This document shows, piece after piece, positions 46,481 through 57,016 of a DNA stretch of 64,000 nucleotides. Each line of letters begins with the position of its first letter. Position 1 is the stretch's first letter. Source of the DNA: Tupaia tana (lineage: Eukaryota; Chordata; Mammalia; Scandentia; Tupaiidae); NCBI GenBank assembly GCA_026018925.1, contig JAKSZU010000016.1:56393075-56457074 (forward strand), in the 5' to 3' direction. The notes below the pieces were generated by a model that made no database searches, was not told the origin of the DNA, and saw only the letters and a list, made by a program, of their open reading frames with translations. The position numbers and the translations under genes are program-made.

Positions 46481-47345
46481 AGGCCCTCTGAGTGTGGTGT
46501 ATTGTTGAGCACCAGCACCACAGTTCAGCCACTGTGTCTCTTATTAGTCAGAGCATGAAAGGATTTAGCAATGTCCGATGACACTGCATGACAAAAGAGG
46601 GACAGAACTACCACCTGGATTCAAGGGGGGAAAAGTGGTAATTATTCACCTGAGTATCCGTTCTAGGTTTGTTTTTTTTTTCCCCCCCTCCCCCTTGAGC
46701 TAATATTCTCTCCCCTTAAAACTGACTAAAAACCATCAAAAGCTTCATTCTGATTGTTACCATTTGTGACTCGGTGTTTTCTGCTGAGCATTTGGAACTA
46801 GGTAGGGTGAGATTAATTCCAAGAAGATGGGAAGTTTTCATATTGCGGTCTATATGACAGCAGTAGCTCCATTCTGCTCCATGACACTTCCAGGAAATCT
46901 TTCTGCTGCATGGCAAATGCTTGAAGAATTCATGTTTTGATGTTTCATCAAACTTTACGAACCTCAGTATGAAGCAACCACTTTAATGGTCATGCTTGAG
47001 AGTGTGTACTTCCTAGTGGTATGGGGTTAACCTCAGTTATGGGGGAAATTACTTGGGGAGGAATTAAATGTGGTATTTAAAAAACTGTGGACTGAAAATC
47101 TTCTGCGGAGTTTATGAAGGGAAGACAGTTGGGCCAGACTGATGAACTCGAATAAATACTATCTTACTGGTTAGGGCTGTTATTTATGAGTGCTTATTTT
47201 ATTTTTATTGTTAAAAGGCTTAATGTATCACACTTTGCTGAGAAAAATGTAAGGCATTTAGGGAAAGATGTAAAAGAATGCAGAAACATGTACCCCTTCA
47301 TCGGGCACCTGAACTACTGATGGTGAATATATTGAAAATACATAT
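46481..47345 (+). other. Intron 2 sequence without recognised repeats
   Basis: Apart from a T/C run at 46671-46693, nothing recognised. Confidence 0.4.
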
Positions 47346-47353
47346 AGATTTTG

Positions 47354-47525
47354 GGCTGGCAAGTGGCGTGGTGGTTAAAGGCGCTAGACTCCCACATGGC
47401 CAACCACAGTTTGAGTCCCAGACCTGAAAAGTTGCTTTCTCACTTTCCCTCTCAGTCTCACTTTGTCCCTCTCTGGTCAAATTAAAATAAGTAAGTAAAT
47501 AAATAAAGTTAAATAAAATAATTCT
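47354..47525 (+). repeat. tRNA-derived SINE, short class B
   Basis: GGGCTGGCAAGTGGCGTGGTGG, ACCACAGTTTGAGTCCCAGACC, TTGCTTTCTCACTTTCCC, CTCTGGTCAAATTAAAATAAG. Its AAAT-rich tail received the class A SINE. Confidence 0.93.
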
Positions 47526-47800
47526 TTTTTTTTTTGGGGGGGGGGGGAGAGGTTTTCACTATAGGGCACGTGCGCTCACCAGACAGACAGAGAGAGACAT
47601 AGAGACAGAAAGCGAGAAATCACCCCCCAGGGGGGATGGTCACACCGCAATCCCTTCTCCTCCATTCTCCTCTCCGGATCTTGGGCACACACACACACAC
47701 GCGCCCGACGCGAATTTTAAGTCACCAGGTCCGGGACACGAACCGCGGTCGACTATGTGGGAGTCCAGCGACATAGCCATTACGCTAACTGCTGGTTCCC
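47526..47800 (-). repeat. tRNA-derived SINE, class A, inserted in a class B tail
   Basis: Minus strand: GGGAACCAGCAGTTAGCGTAATGG, CGCGGTTCGTGTCCCGGACC, CCCCCCTGGGGGGTGATTTC, ACTATAGTGAAAACCTCTCC. Twenty-base direct repeats (AAGTTAAATAAAATAATTCT) at 47506-47525 and 47801-47820 are identical, giving an unambiguous insertion order. Confidence 0.98.
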
Positions 47801-47899
47801 AAGTTAAATAAAATAATTCTAAAATAATATGGAGAATGAATAAAAATTTCATTTCTTGTAGTCATTGTGCTCCATACTTTTGAGAACACTCACATAGTT

Positions 47900-48085
47900 C
47901 TGAGACCTTGCTTGAGTCTGCCCCATCAGTGTTTGCAGTTGTTTTCTTGTTTACAGTCTGTCTTTCCCACTTGAACATAAGGTACTTGAGTATAGATACT
48001 TGCTCTACACTGTATCCCAGAGCCTACATGAACACCTGACACTTAGTAGGCCCTCAGTAAATTTCAGTTAAATAAATGAATAATT
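47900..48085 (+). repeat. L2 LINE 3' end
   Basis: CCCACTTGAACATAAGGTAC, CTACACTGTATCCCAGAGCC, ACACCTGACACTTAGTAGGC and CCTCAGTAAATTTCAGTTAAAT match the last 120 nt of L2, ending at the TAAATGAATAA terminus. Confidence 0.85.
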
Positions 48086-48099
48086 TTATCTTCTGAACA

Positions 48100-48980
48100 T
48101 CAATAATAACTATTTTAAAAAAGAGACATGACATACTACCACTTATGTACATCTGATTTTGCTTTATGTCAGGTTTTCACTTAGGATTTATAGTGATTAG
48201 TTTCCTGAGAGATGGTTTTGGGCTGTTTTCCTTTTTAAAAGAAAATGAGTGTTGTCATAATTAAGTAGAAACTATAGGGGTACTTGTCCATCTATGGGGA
48301 TTTTCCCTATTAAGAAGGAAAGTCCTCTCATAAATAATAATAATTTTCATGTTTGAGGGAGATTCTCCAGTACCGATAAGGGTATGGCTGGAATGCTGGC
48401 CTCCAGCCAAGAGAAGGGATTTGTACCCTCTGCCCCCAAGTATGATCCCAGTAGTAGAGTAGGCTGAATTGTGGTAGCAAGTCGTCTTGGCAGTGGCATG
48501 TGTAACATATTTCAGCTGGTGATTTCAGCATGATTTGTATGAATTCCTGCATGACAGGAGTCACAACAACACTGCTGCGTGACTTGTGTCTGAAGCTATC
48601 AGTCAGTTGGAGCTGTGAAAATCAGTTTGCATATGTCAACAATTTAATCTTCTAATATACTTGCCAATGGAAAACTGACAGTGGAATTATTTTTCTGTAT
48701 TTACTGACTGGAGAGATGTGGTTATCTAGTGTAGTGATTAAAAAATCTTTAAGTTCCAATCTTTAAATTGGGACCATATGTGTGTTTTATTTCCTTAGCC
48801 AAGTCTATTTGTACATTTACCCACACATGTGTATACATATACACACAGAGCACAGTTACATTGATGTGTGTTTGTGTTATATATGTATGTATTCACAGAG
48901 AGCACACAAAGTGCCTCTTACATATTCACGGACTTTTGATATGCTTTTAGATAGAATTTAAGGGTGTTGGGAAGCTTCCG
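48100..48980 (+). other. Intron 2 sequence without recognised repeats
   Basis: Apart from a CA/TG-rich patch at 48820-48890, nothing recognised. Confidence 0.4.
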
Positions 48981-48989
48981 TACCTATTA

Positions 48990-49118
48990 ACTGAGAATAA
49001 TACTGTTGCCTTCCTTCCAAGCTCCTAATGAGGACTGAATTAGTTAATATGTATTAAGCCCTTAGGATAGTGCCTAGCACATAATGAAGACTCTCTAAAT
49101 ATTAACTTTTATTTAGAA
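48990..49118 (+). repeat. MIR, 3' half
   Basis: TAACTGAGAATAATACTGTTGCC, AATGAGGACTGAATTAGTTAA, AGCCCTTAGGATAGTGCC and TAGCACATAATGAAGAC follow the MIR 3' consensus. Confidence 0.85.
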
Positions 49119-49141
49119 TATGTCTTCATTCTGTCACTTTC

Positions 49142-49387
49142 TTTTTTTTTTTTTTTTATTGCTATAGGGCACGTGTGCTCACCAGAGAGATAGAGAGACA
49201 GAAAGCGAGAAATCACAAGCTAGGTTGATGCTCACATTGCAGTCCCTTCTCCTCCATTCTCCTCTCTGGATTTTGGACACGTGCACACTCGCCTGGTACG
49301 AGTTCCTAGCTGCCAAGTCTGGGACTCAAATTGTGTTTGACTACGTGGGAGTCCTACGACATGACCATTCCGCCATCTGCTGGTCCC
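49142..49387 (-). repeat. tRNA-derived SINE, class A
   Basis: Minus strand: GGGGACCAGCAGATGGCGGAATGG, CACAATTTGAGTCCCAGAC. The GATCCCGAGAG segment is partly altered. CCCTATAGCAATAAAAA forms the tail. ATTCTGTCAC flanks both sides. Confidence 0.93.
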
Positions 49388-49539
49388 CATTCTGTCACCT
49401 TTTATTGTCAGACTAAAATAAATTTCGTTTAGAATATTATGAGTTTAAAAGAGAACAAATTTTCAATTTTTTAAGAAAAAATAAATGAGACATTTAAGTG
49501 ACCAAAAAGGAAATAATGCAAAAGAACATTGTTTTAGTC

Positions 49540-49912
49540 TTTTCTGTTGCTAGTTAGAGAAAATATCTGAGCCTAAGCAATTATAGGAATAGAGGTTTAT
49601 TCTGTTCATGGTTGGGAGATCCACAGTCCAGGGATCATATGTAGTGAGGGTCTCTGGCTTCATTACTTTATGACAGAGAATAGAAGAGTTTGTGTCTGTG
49701 TCCATGTGTTTGTCTTTCTCCTTTCCTCTCCTTATAAACCCACTAAGATCTAATCATAGGGGCCCTACCCGATGTTTCATCACTTCCCAAAGGTCCCATC
49801 TCCCAATATTATAATCAAATTAGGTCTCCTCTTAATACCTTTATAATCCAGAAAGTTCAGCATGTGAATTGGGGGGGGGGGGGGCATTGAGACCATAGCA
49901 AACATGGAAGAA
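49540..49912 (-). mobile_element. MLT1-type (ERVL-MaLR) solo LTR, antisense
   Basis: On the + strand: TTTTAGTCTTTTCTGTTGCTA, AGGTTTATTCTGTTCATGG, TCCACAGTCCAGGG, AAAGGTCCCATCTCCCAATAT, and CATTGAGACCATAGCA at the end. This is the complement of MLT1 LTRs, nearly full length. A G14 run (49872-49885) replaces a usual TTGGGGG. No internal retroviral region is attached. Confidence 0.8.
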
Positions 49913-50341
49913 TTGGGGAATATAGGTGGACACACATGTTGAAGACTGACAGGGATGCATATTATTTTGAGACAAGTTTTAGAAAGGAATGGTGGTACTC
50001 ATTAAGGAGGAAGATATGAATCATTAGTCAAAATGAGCATATCAATGAAGATGTTAAAGTTTTACATAGCCATTTTTATTAATTTGATTTTTCTTGGAAT
50101 AGATAAGTAGCTCATTCTAAGGTATAAAGGAGTCTGTAGCTCATCAAATTTTATAGATGAAAATAAGGACCCAGATAGTCAAAACAAAGACTGGTTGTTT
50201 ACTGAAATTATGCATACAAAAACCAGACTCCAGTATGTGAAAAAATAATGTCTTTCATAATGGTTCTTTAAAAGAGACCATGGAAACTGAACATATGAGC
50301 TTGAACTGTTGCCCTCAGCTTTCTATAGTAAGAAACCCTGA

Positions 50342-50596
50342 GGGAACAGCAGTTGGCATAATGGCTATGTCACTGGACTCCCATGTATTGACCGCAGTTC
50401 AAGTCCTGGACCCAGTGGCTTAAACTCACCCCGGGTGCGTGTACATGCGTGCCCAAGATCACGAGAGGAGAATGGAGGAGAAGGGATTGCAGCATGGCCA
50501 TCCCCCTTGGGGGGGTGATTGCTTGCTTTATGTCTCTCTATCTTTCTCTTTCTGGTGAGCACACGCGCCCTATAGCAAAAACCTCTCCAAAAGAAA
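50342..50596 (+). repeat. tRNA-derived SINE, class A
   Basis: GGGAACAGCAGTTGGCATAATGG, CGCAGTTCAAGTCCTGGACC, CTTGGGGGGGTGATTGC, CCCTATAGCAAAAACCTCTCC. AGAAACCCTGA flanks both sides. Confidence 0.95.
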
Positions 50597-50790
50597 AGAA
50601 ACCCTGAAACTGTAAGCAGTCACTTCTCATTTTTTCCTTAATTCCCCTACCTCTGGGGAACTGCTAATCTATGTTTTGTCTGTGTGGATTTGCCTTCTCT
50701 GGACATTTCATATAAATGGAATCAGGCAATATTTGTCTCTTTTTCTTTTCCTTCTTTTACTTAACATAAGGTTTTAAAGATTCATCCAAG

Positions 50791-51002
50791 GGACCAGCAG
50801 ATGGCATAATGGTTACATTGCTGGACTTCCACATAGATGACCACAGTTCAAGTCCTGGACCCAGTGAATTAAAACTCACACTGTGCATGTGTGTGTGTGC
50901 GTGACAAAATCCTGAGAGAAGAGTTAAGGAGAAGGGATTGCAGTGTGACCATCCCTCCTTGGGGGTGATTTTTCGATTTCTGTCTCTTCAGTGAGCACCT
51001 GT
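50791..51002 (+). repeat. tRNA-derived SINE, class A-like, 3' truncated
   Basis: GGGACCAGCAGATGGCATAATGG, CACAGTTCAAGTCCTGGACC, GTGATTTTTCGATTTCTG. It breaks off at CAGTGAGCACCTGTACC, without the GCAAAAACC end and without an A tail, directly at an opposite-strand SINE. Confidence 0.88.
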
Positions 51003-51200
51003 ACCTCCCCCCACCCCCCCACTGGGGTGTGGTCACACAGCAGTCCCTTTTTCTCCATTTCTCCATCCTGTTGAAGTTTTGGACATGCATACACATGTGC
51101 CCAGTGTGTTACTCAAGCCATGCGGGGGAGGGATCCACACTGTATATTGAGCTATGTGAGATCCAGTTCCCTTAATCATTAGACCATAGAGCAGTCCCAG
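51003..51200 (-). repeat. tRNA-derived SINE, older class, 3' truncated
   Basis: Minus strand: TGGGACTGCTCTATGGTCTAATG, CAGTGTGGATCCC (diverged), CATGTGTATGCATGTCC, GGGACTGCTGTGTGACC. It ends at the C-rich junction with the previous SINE; its own tail is missing too. Confidence 0.82.
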
Positions 51201-51844
51201 AAAACTTATTTTATTCTGTTTGAGTTTGCTTTTTTTAATTTCCACATATAAATGAGATTGTGTCCTATTTTTGTGTGTGTGTGTCTGGCTTATTTCACTT
51301 AGCATAATGCCTTCAAGGTTTATTCATGTTGCTGCAAATGCAGGATTTCCAAGGTTATAGAGGAAAGGACACCTTTGTGCATTGTTAGTGGGAATATAAA
51401 TTGGTACAATATTATGGAAATTCATATGGATGTTCCTCAAAAAATTAAATATAGAACTATTGTATGTTACAGCAATCCCTTTGTGAGCATATAGAGAAAA
51501 TCTAGTCAGTATCTTGAAGAGATACCTGCACTTCCACGTTCATTGCAGCATTATTTATAATAGCCAAGACATAGAAACAACCTAAATGTCTGTTGATAGA
51601 TGTATGGTTAAAGAAGATGTGATGTTGTTTGTGTGTACATACCTGTATGCACTCATATGCATATATATTTCATGGAGTATTCATCCAGAAAATTTCATTC
51701 TTTTTTGCTGACAAATTATACTTCACTTTATGGATATACTACATTTTGTTTATCCATCCTTTACTTGATGGACACCTATTTTTGCAACAACTGAATAAGA
51801 AAGTATCTAAATTTCTTGCATGTAAGAAGAAGTAATAGTCTTTT

Positions 51845-52365
51845 ATTGTTTCTTTTCACCTAGTTTGGACAGACTTCTAGCATGAATTATTAGTCGCCCC
51901 TCTTATCTTACAAAGCAAGAAAGCAGCCTTATTGAGTAGACTTATCTGTAGGCTAGTTCTCTTGTGTTGATCCTCGACCTATTGATGATTCTGAACGGAC
52001 ACTTGTCAGATACTAGAATTCTCACTGCTTTTCTCAATAGCCAGAAATGTTAAAGTGTCACCTGGCCGTGTTCATTGCCATTACAGATGCTCTGCACAGA
52101 ACTATAAATGCTGGGCTTGAAGGGATTGAAAGAAGGAGCCATTAAAGCTTACACAGATGTCGGCTAATCTAGTGTTGATCCTCACTCTGAACCTGTGCAT
52201 TGACACCTGTATCAAGCTGTGGTGTAGTTAGGTTGTCTACGAGGTTTCAAGGGAAATAGGGCTTTGACAATTCAGTGTTTACTCACTTTACACAGGAAAT
52301 TGCTGCGACCTTAAGTGACACTAGACAGAAAGTTCACATTTTACATGTGGTCATCTCTCTCTTTT
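51845..52365 (+). other. Intron 2 sequence without recognised repeats
   Basis: Nothing recognised. Confidence 0.4.
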
Positions 52366-52548
52366 TTAAAATTTGTTTACTTATTCCATTAGAGGGAAAG
52401 ATAGAGTAACCCCAGCAGAGTCTTAACACCATAATTTACCCCCAGTTTTAACCAGCCTGCATCATTGGCACACATAGGCCATGCATATTCAGGAAGGTTT
52501 CCAGGTGTGAACCAGTAACCTTCCCATGTGGATCAGCCTCCTAAAACA
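52366..52548 (-). repeat. tRNA-derived SINE, family D
   Basis: Minus strand: CCACATGGGAAGGTTACTGG, TTCACACCTGGAAACCTTCC, AAACTGGGGGTAAATTATGG and TCTAATGGAATAAGTAAAC. The head is partly lost. Confidence 0.75.
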
Positions 52549-53137
52549 TTACATTTTTCCAATGGGCAACTGTTGAGCTCATGTGTAGGTATCTTTTATT
52601 TTTTTTCCTTTTATTCCATTTTACCACCTTCATGCTAATTGTATTGTATATCATCAGAATACAGTGTGAACCTAATAGTATAGTGTAACATTTTTTTTTT
52701 TTTTTGGTGTAAGTAGTTATATGTCTATTACATGTAGGCATCTTTACAAGAAAAACCACTGATTGCATTAGTGTAAGGACTTGAGATTTTAAAATTTGAG
52801 TTGATTACTAAATGTCAAGTAAAATTCTGAAGTAGATTGTTGGCTAAAGGACGAAGTGAGTATCTTAAAGCATTGATTTATATTTCATTGGCTGTGGAAT
52901 TACCATGGAACTCAACCATTAAATGTAATATTTCTGAATTTCTACTTGTCTAAGATATTATAATACAAAAGTAAATTCTGAACAGATATAATTTTTTAAC
53001 TCATTAAGAAAATATTATTTAATATGCAAAGTTTCTATTTGAAGCTAGGAAACAAGATGTTACAGTTGAAACTTCTGGAGGTTGCTGTTTTAAAGATAAA
53101 ATTTTTTCCTATAAGGTTTCAATGCTTATTGCCTTGA

Positions 53138-53183
53138 CCCATAAGGTAAACATATAATAATAGCTTAAGGTAAACATATAATA
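53138..53183. repeat. Tandem duplication, 23-bp unit
   Basis: AAGGTAAACATATAATAAT occurs twice, separated by AGCTT-like spacer bases; the copies are identical over 19 bases. Confidence 0.9.
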
Positions 53184-53189
53184 ATGTAT

Positions 53190-53345
53190 TGGGTAATGTA
53201 ATTGGGTTGGGTCCTGTACTAACCACTGTGTTTGGATTATCTCATTGATCTAAGACAGGTAGTTATTCTCCTTTTTTATAGTTGAGGAAACCAAGTGTCA
53301 AAAAGATTAAATTACCACAGTTTGAGAGTGGCACTTTTCTTCATA
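53190..53345 (-). repeat. MIR-like fragment, antisense
   Basis: TTATCTCATTGATCTAAGAC, TTCTCCTTTTTTATAGTTGAGG and AAACCAAGTGTCAAAAAG fit antisense MIR. Diverged. Confidence 0.5.
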
Positions 53346-54000
53346 GCTTTCCATTTTATATAGTTTGTTTCAAAAGTGCTTCAGAATTTCAAGTTTCACT
53401 CTGATACTCTTTCTTCAAGTCTCCTATCTACATACAAATCAAAGCAAGTATGTGGTGTAGTTCTTAGGGAGTTATGTATAAATAAAATAGTCATAGACTG
53501 TAATTACATTATAAAGGGCATCTTTTAATAGTGGCCAGCAGTAGCTCAGCTGCTAATCTTTATCCCTTGAGTAGTCAAGTAGATAAGAAGTGGATAAGCA
53601 AATGGAGTGGTAGCCACTCAAGCAAGCTTCCACCAGAATAATTCCACATAACTTCTCAGAGTGAATTGCAAGTTATTCAGTCCCACTTCATCAGATAGCA
53701 TTATTCAAAAGATACTCTTTAACTCCTTTATCTACCCTCTTAGCAAGCATCCTGAAGACAGTTTATACTAAGACCTATGGATCAAAGATATTTTTTCAAA
53801 TACTTGGAATTTTATTATTATTTATAATTAAGGAAATAGAAAATGTACTTACATAACATAAGCAGGTAAGTTTAAAATATTCCAGGTTTAGTAGTATTGG
53901 CGCGTTTAAAAGGTTCCTCGAAAAACCTCATTAATCACACAAACATTTTGACAAATAGGAAAGGGACAAAACAAGATTATTACGTTCCATCTCTTATAAA
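53345..54000 (+). other. Intron 2 sequence without recognised repeats
   Basis: 53530-53590 (GTGGCCAGCAGTAGCTCAGC) has a short SINE-like start but no body; nothing else recognised. Confidence 0.4.
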
Positions 54001-54001
54001 G

Positions 54002-54120
54002 GGCTAGGCATTTCATCCATGCTCTCTGTTATCCTTACATCTTTTAGATATTCTGTGCTGTGATTTCCATTAAAAACAAGGAAACTGAGACTCAGGGAAA
54101 TGAACTACTGTAGTATAGTT
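54002..54120 (-). repeat. MIR-like fragment, antisense
   Basis: TTATCCTTACATCTTTTAG, GTGATTTCCATTAAAAACAAGG and AAACTGAGACTCAGGGAAATG fit antisense MIR. Confidence 0.6.
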
Positions 54121-54486
54121 AAGTTAGATGATGTCATTTGAAAAGGAAAGTAAATGGAAATCTTTTATTATGTGTTGATTTTATCTTTTTACCAGTAATA
54201 TAACCTTATTGCAATTTGGATTTATCTACCATCAGAGTATCACCAATCAAATGATAAACAGGATATATATAACCTAGTGGTATACATAATGTGTAAAATA
54301 CAACATATGTAAAGACAAGTGGAAATGCCTGCGGAATTGTTTCCCTGTTGCCTCGTGCCGCAACACTAACAAGATATGCTGAGTACTTATCAGGTCACAT
54401 TTTTGTGCCAAGACACAGATGATTTCATGAATTATCTAATTCTGTAATCACCCCATCAGATGCTGTTTTGTTTCTTTTCTTTCTTT

Positions 54487-54728
54487 CTTTTTTTATTGGA
54501 GAGATTTTTGCTCTAGGAAAAATCTCTCGCCAGAAAGACACGGAGAGACAGAAAGCGAGAAATCACCCCCCAGGGGGAATGGTCATGTTGCAGTCCTTTC
54601 TCCTCTCGGGATCTTGAGCATGCACGCACATATGCCTGGCATGAGTTTAAGCTACCGGGCTGGGGACTCGAACCGCGGTTGACTACATGGGAGTCCAGTG
54701 ACATAGCCATTACACCAATTGCTGGTCT
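54487..54728 (-). repeat. tRNA-derived SINE, class A, altered 3' end
   Basis: Minus strand: AGAGACCAGCAATTGGTGTAATG, CGCGGTTCGAGTCCCCAGCC, ATTCCCCCTGGGGGGTGATTTC. The usual GAGCGCACGCGCCCTATAGC is replaced by GAGAGATTTTTCCTAGAGC. The body also lacks about 12 nt of the GAATGGAGGAGAAGGG region. Confidence 0.92.
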
Positions 54729-54734
54729 CTGTGC

Positions 54735-54964
54735 ATGTTTCTTTTAAGTTACTCATTTATTTCTTCCATGAGTGAGACAGAACAGAGAGAGAGAAATAGA
54801 GAAGTCACCCCAACAGGGTTCCAATGCTATGATCCAGCTCCAGTCCATAAGCACACTTGTGTCTGGCCCATTGAGGGAGTTCTCCCTGCTTAAATCCAGA
54901 ACCTTCCACATGGGTTGTCCTTGCAGAGCATTGTATTTTACTGCTGTGCCACTGTTCTACCCTG
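54735..54964 (-). repeat. tRNA-derived SINE, family D
   Basis: Minus strand: CAGGGTAGAACAGTGGCACAGC, TGGAAGGTTCTGGATTTAAGC, GGATCATAGCATTGGAACCC, CTCTCTCTCTGTTCTG, CATGGAAGAAATAAATGAG. One of the better-preserved D copies; the head lies in front of a MIR. Confidence 0.85.
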
Positions 54965-55345
54965 TCCACATTTTTATAGATAAGATGACTGGGACTTAGA
55001 GAAGTTAAAACCACTTACCTCTGGTCATAGAGCTAGCAATTATCAAAGGCATCACTTTTTTTTTTGGGGGGGGGGTTTCTGCTATAGGGCGCATGTGCTC
55101 ACAGAGAGACAGAAAGCCAGAAATCACCCTCCAGAAAAAATAGTCATGCCACAATCCCTTTTTCTCCTTTCTCCTCTCGGGATCTTGGGCATGCATGCAC
55201 ATGTGCCCGGTGTGAGCTTAAGCCATCGGGTCTGGGACTCAAACCACAGTCTACTACATGGGAGTCCAGCGACATAACCACTACACCAACTGCTGGTCCC
55301 CAAATGCATCACTTCTAACCACTATACAATAGGCCTTGCCCACCA
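54965..55345 (-). repeat. MIR, antisense, split by a SINE
   Basis: TTTTTATAGATAAGATGACTGG, CCACTTACCTCTGGTCATAGAGC and, right of the SINE, CATCACTTCTAACCACTATACAA form one antisense MIR. Confidence 0.78.
55053..55301 (-). repeat. tRNA-derived SINE, class A, in MIR
   Basis: Minus strand: GGGGACCAGCAGTTGGTGTAGTGG, TGTGGTTTGAGTCCCAGACC, CCCTATAGCAGAAACC. AAAKGCATCACTT flanks both sides, splitting the MIR. Confidence 0.94.
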
Positions 55346-55399
55346 AACTATATAAAAAGGTTTATTTTAATTTTTCTACCTTCCAATTCAAATCATCAC

Positions 55400-55980
55400 C
55401 AAGTATATATTCTAAACCCAGATTTGATTGTGTTTAGAAACATTTAATGGCTCATAATGCTGTCGGGAAATTTGGTAATTTTTTTTTTATACTGGAGTCA
55501 AATGTCACATTCACTGTGAGTCTTCCCTCATGCTAGTCTTCTAAATGTCCCTGCAGCACCTTGTTACAGCCTTTGCTGTAGTCTCAACTCTGAGGATTTT
55601 CCTGCCTACACTTGGGACTTTTGTTGTTGTTGTTTTGTTTTAGGGCATATGCATTCACCAGAGAAGTGGAGAACGGGAGGGAGAAATCACCCCCCCCTTG
55701 GGAAGATGACCACCCATGGTCTCTTCTCTTCATTCTTCTCAGGATTTTGGGCACACACGCACACATACCTGGCATGATTTTCAAGCCAGTGGTTCCAGGA
55801 CTTGAACCATTGAAGCTGACCATGTGGGATCCTTAACCTCCACACCACCTGTTGTCCCACTCTTTGGGCTACTTTAGAAGCAAGTTGTCTGGTTCAATTA
55901 TTAGCCTTGTTTGTATTGCTAGGAACTTACTTGATGCTTGATGCAGAGTAGATGATTAATGTATGTGTGTTCAATTGAAT
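55400..55980 (+). repeat. L2 LINE 3' end, split by a SINE
   Basis: GTGAGTCTTCCCTCATGC, GCAGCACCTTGTTACAGCC left of the SINE; TTGTTTGTATTGCTAGGAAC, TTGATGCAGAGTAGATGATTAATG right of it. Degraded. Confidence 0.6.
55618..55859 (-). repeat. tRNA-derived SINE, long class, in L2
   Basis: Minus strand: GGGACAACAGGTGGTGTGG, AATGGTTCAAGTCCTGGAACC, ATGCCAGGTATGTGTGCGTG, and an (AAC)n tail (55621-55641). Confidence 0.9.
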
Positions 55981-55984
55981 TAGG

Positions 55985-56365
55985 TACTTGGTAAATGTTT
56001 GAATGTAATTATGATATTTACTTCTGGTATGCACTTCAGGTGCTTCATGAAGGTCATTGCAATACTAGGCATTTATTGAGACCCTCAGTTTCTCAGGCTG
56101 GGAATTAATGACTTGCCATTTATATAAAAAATCAGTTGAAAACATAATTGGGTCTAATTTTTCCTAAATATTGCTTAAAACACATATTATTTTTGTCTTG
56201 AAAACATGCCAATGATACTATTATACCAATAACATAAAACTGTGAGCTAGTTGCCTATATAGTTTTTTTAAATGTGGCACAAAGTTTCTGTACCATATTT
56301 TATAAGTAGTGCTATATATCATGGTGCTCAGAAAAACAGGTTTTGAAAGCTACATTTTACTTATA
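55985..56365 (+). other. Intron 2 sequence without recognised repeats
   Basis: Nothing recognised. Confidence 0.4.
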
Positions 56366-56369
56366 TATC

Positions 56370-56610
56370 CTGTTAAGAGTAGTGTTGAGGTCCAACCTCA
56401 GTGACATAGGCTGTAGCCTACTGAGCTGCAGTGTTGGAAGCCCTGTTAATGTGCAGCTATGCCAGTGCACACACAACCAAAGTTGTGAGGAGCTGGAAGG
56501 CTGAGGAAAGGGGATTGCTGTGTGCGCAGAACTCCTTAAGGGCAAGCACCACCACAACCACTTGTGTGAGTATACACTCTCTTGAATAAAGTAAACAGTT
56601 AAAAAATATA
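56370..56610 (+). repeat. Possible old tRNA-type SINE
   Basis: Reads like a diverged SINE: GTGACATAGGCTGTAGCC, GTGCAGCTATGCCAGTGC, GGAAAGGGGATTGCTG, GAATAAAGTAAACAG, then an AT-rich tail. No clear box A or B. Confidence 0.4.
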
Positions 56611-56644
56611 TATATTTATTAGTTAAAAAAGAAATAGCATGAGC

Positions 56645-56790
56645 AAGTGGAAAGAACATGGACTTTGAAATCCAATCTCAGTGTAACTACATTCTGAGTA
56701 TATGACTTTGGTCAGGATACTTAGTTGTTTTCAATATAGTTTTCTTATTTTTAAAATGGAAAAAGTATATATTGGTAGATTTGTGGTATG
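56645..56790 (+). repeat. MIR
   Basis: AGTGGAAAGAACATGGACTTTG, AAATCCAATCTCAGTG, GTATATGACTTTGGTCAGG and TTCTTATTTTTAAAATGG follow MIR sense order. Confidence 0.78.
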
Positions 56791-57016
56791 TAATAATATA
56801 TTGAGAGGAAATGGGTTGTTAACTTCTCATAAAGAATTCTATGAGTTCTCTGTGATCATTTTGGGCGTATCTTTATTTTGGTTGAAGTAACTTTTATTTT
56901 AGTTTCATTCCTGAACAACATAAGCATATTTATAGTAATTTCTCTGACTACTTTATAATCAAGCACTGACACGTGACTTCTGGTTCTGTGTTCTAAGTGA
57001 AGGCCAAATAATATCA

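Larger units (their letters stand above)
50620..51840. mobile_element. L1 LINE fragments in opposite orientations, split by SINEs
   Basis: Antisense 3' L1 segments lie at 50690-50790, 51210-51347 (TTCATATAAATGGAATCAGG, TTCACTTAGCATAATGCC, TTCATGTTGCTGCAAATG) and 51700-51780 (CACTTTATGGATATACTAC). Between the last two, 51348-51697 reads in sense as the end of ORF2 (TTGTGCATTGTTAGTGGG, CCTCAAAAAATTAAATATAG, GCAGCATTATTTATAATAGCC). No long frame survives. Confidence 0.8.
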
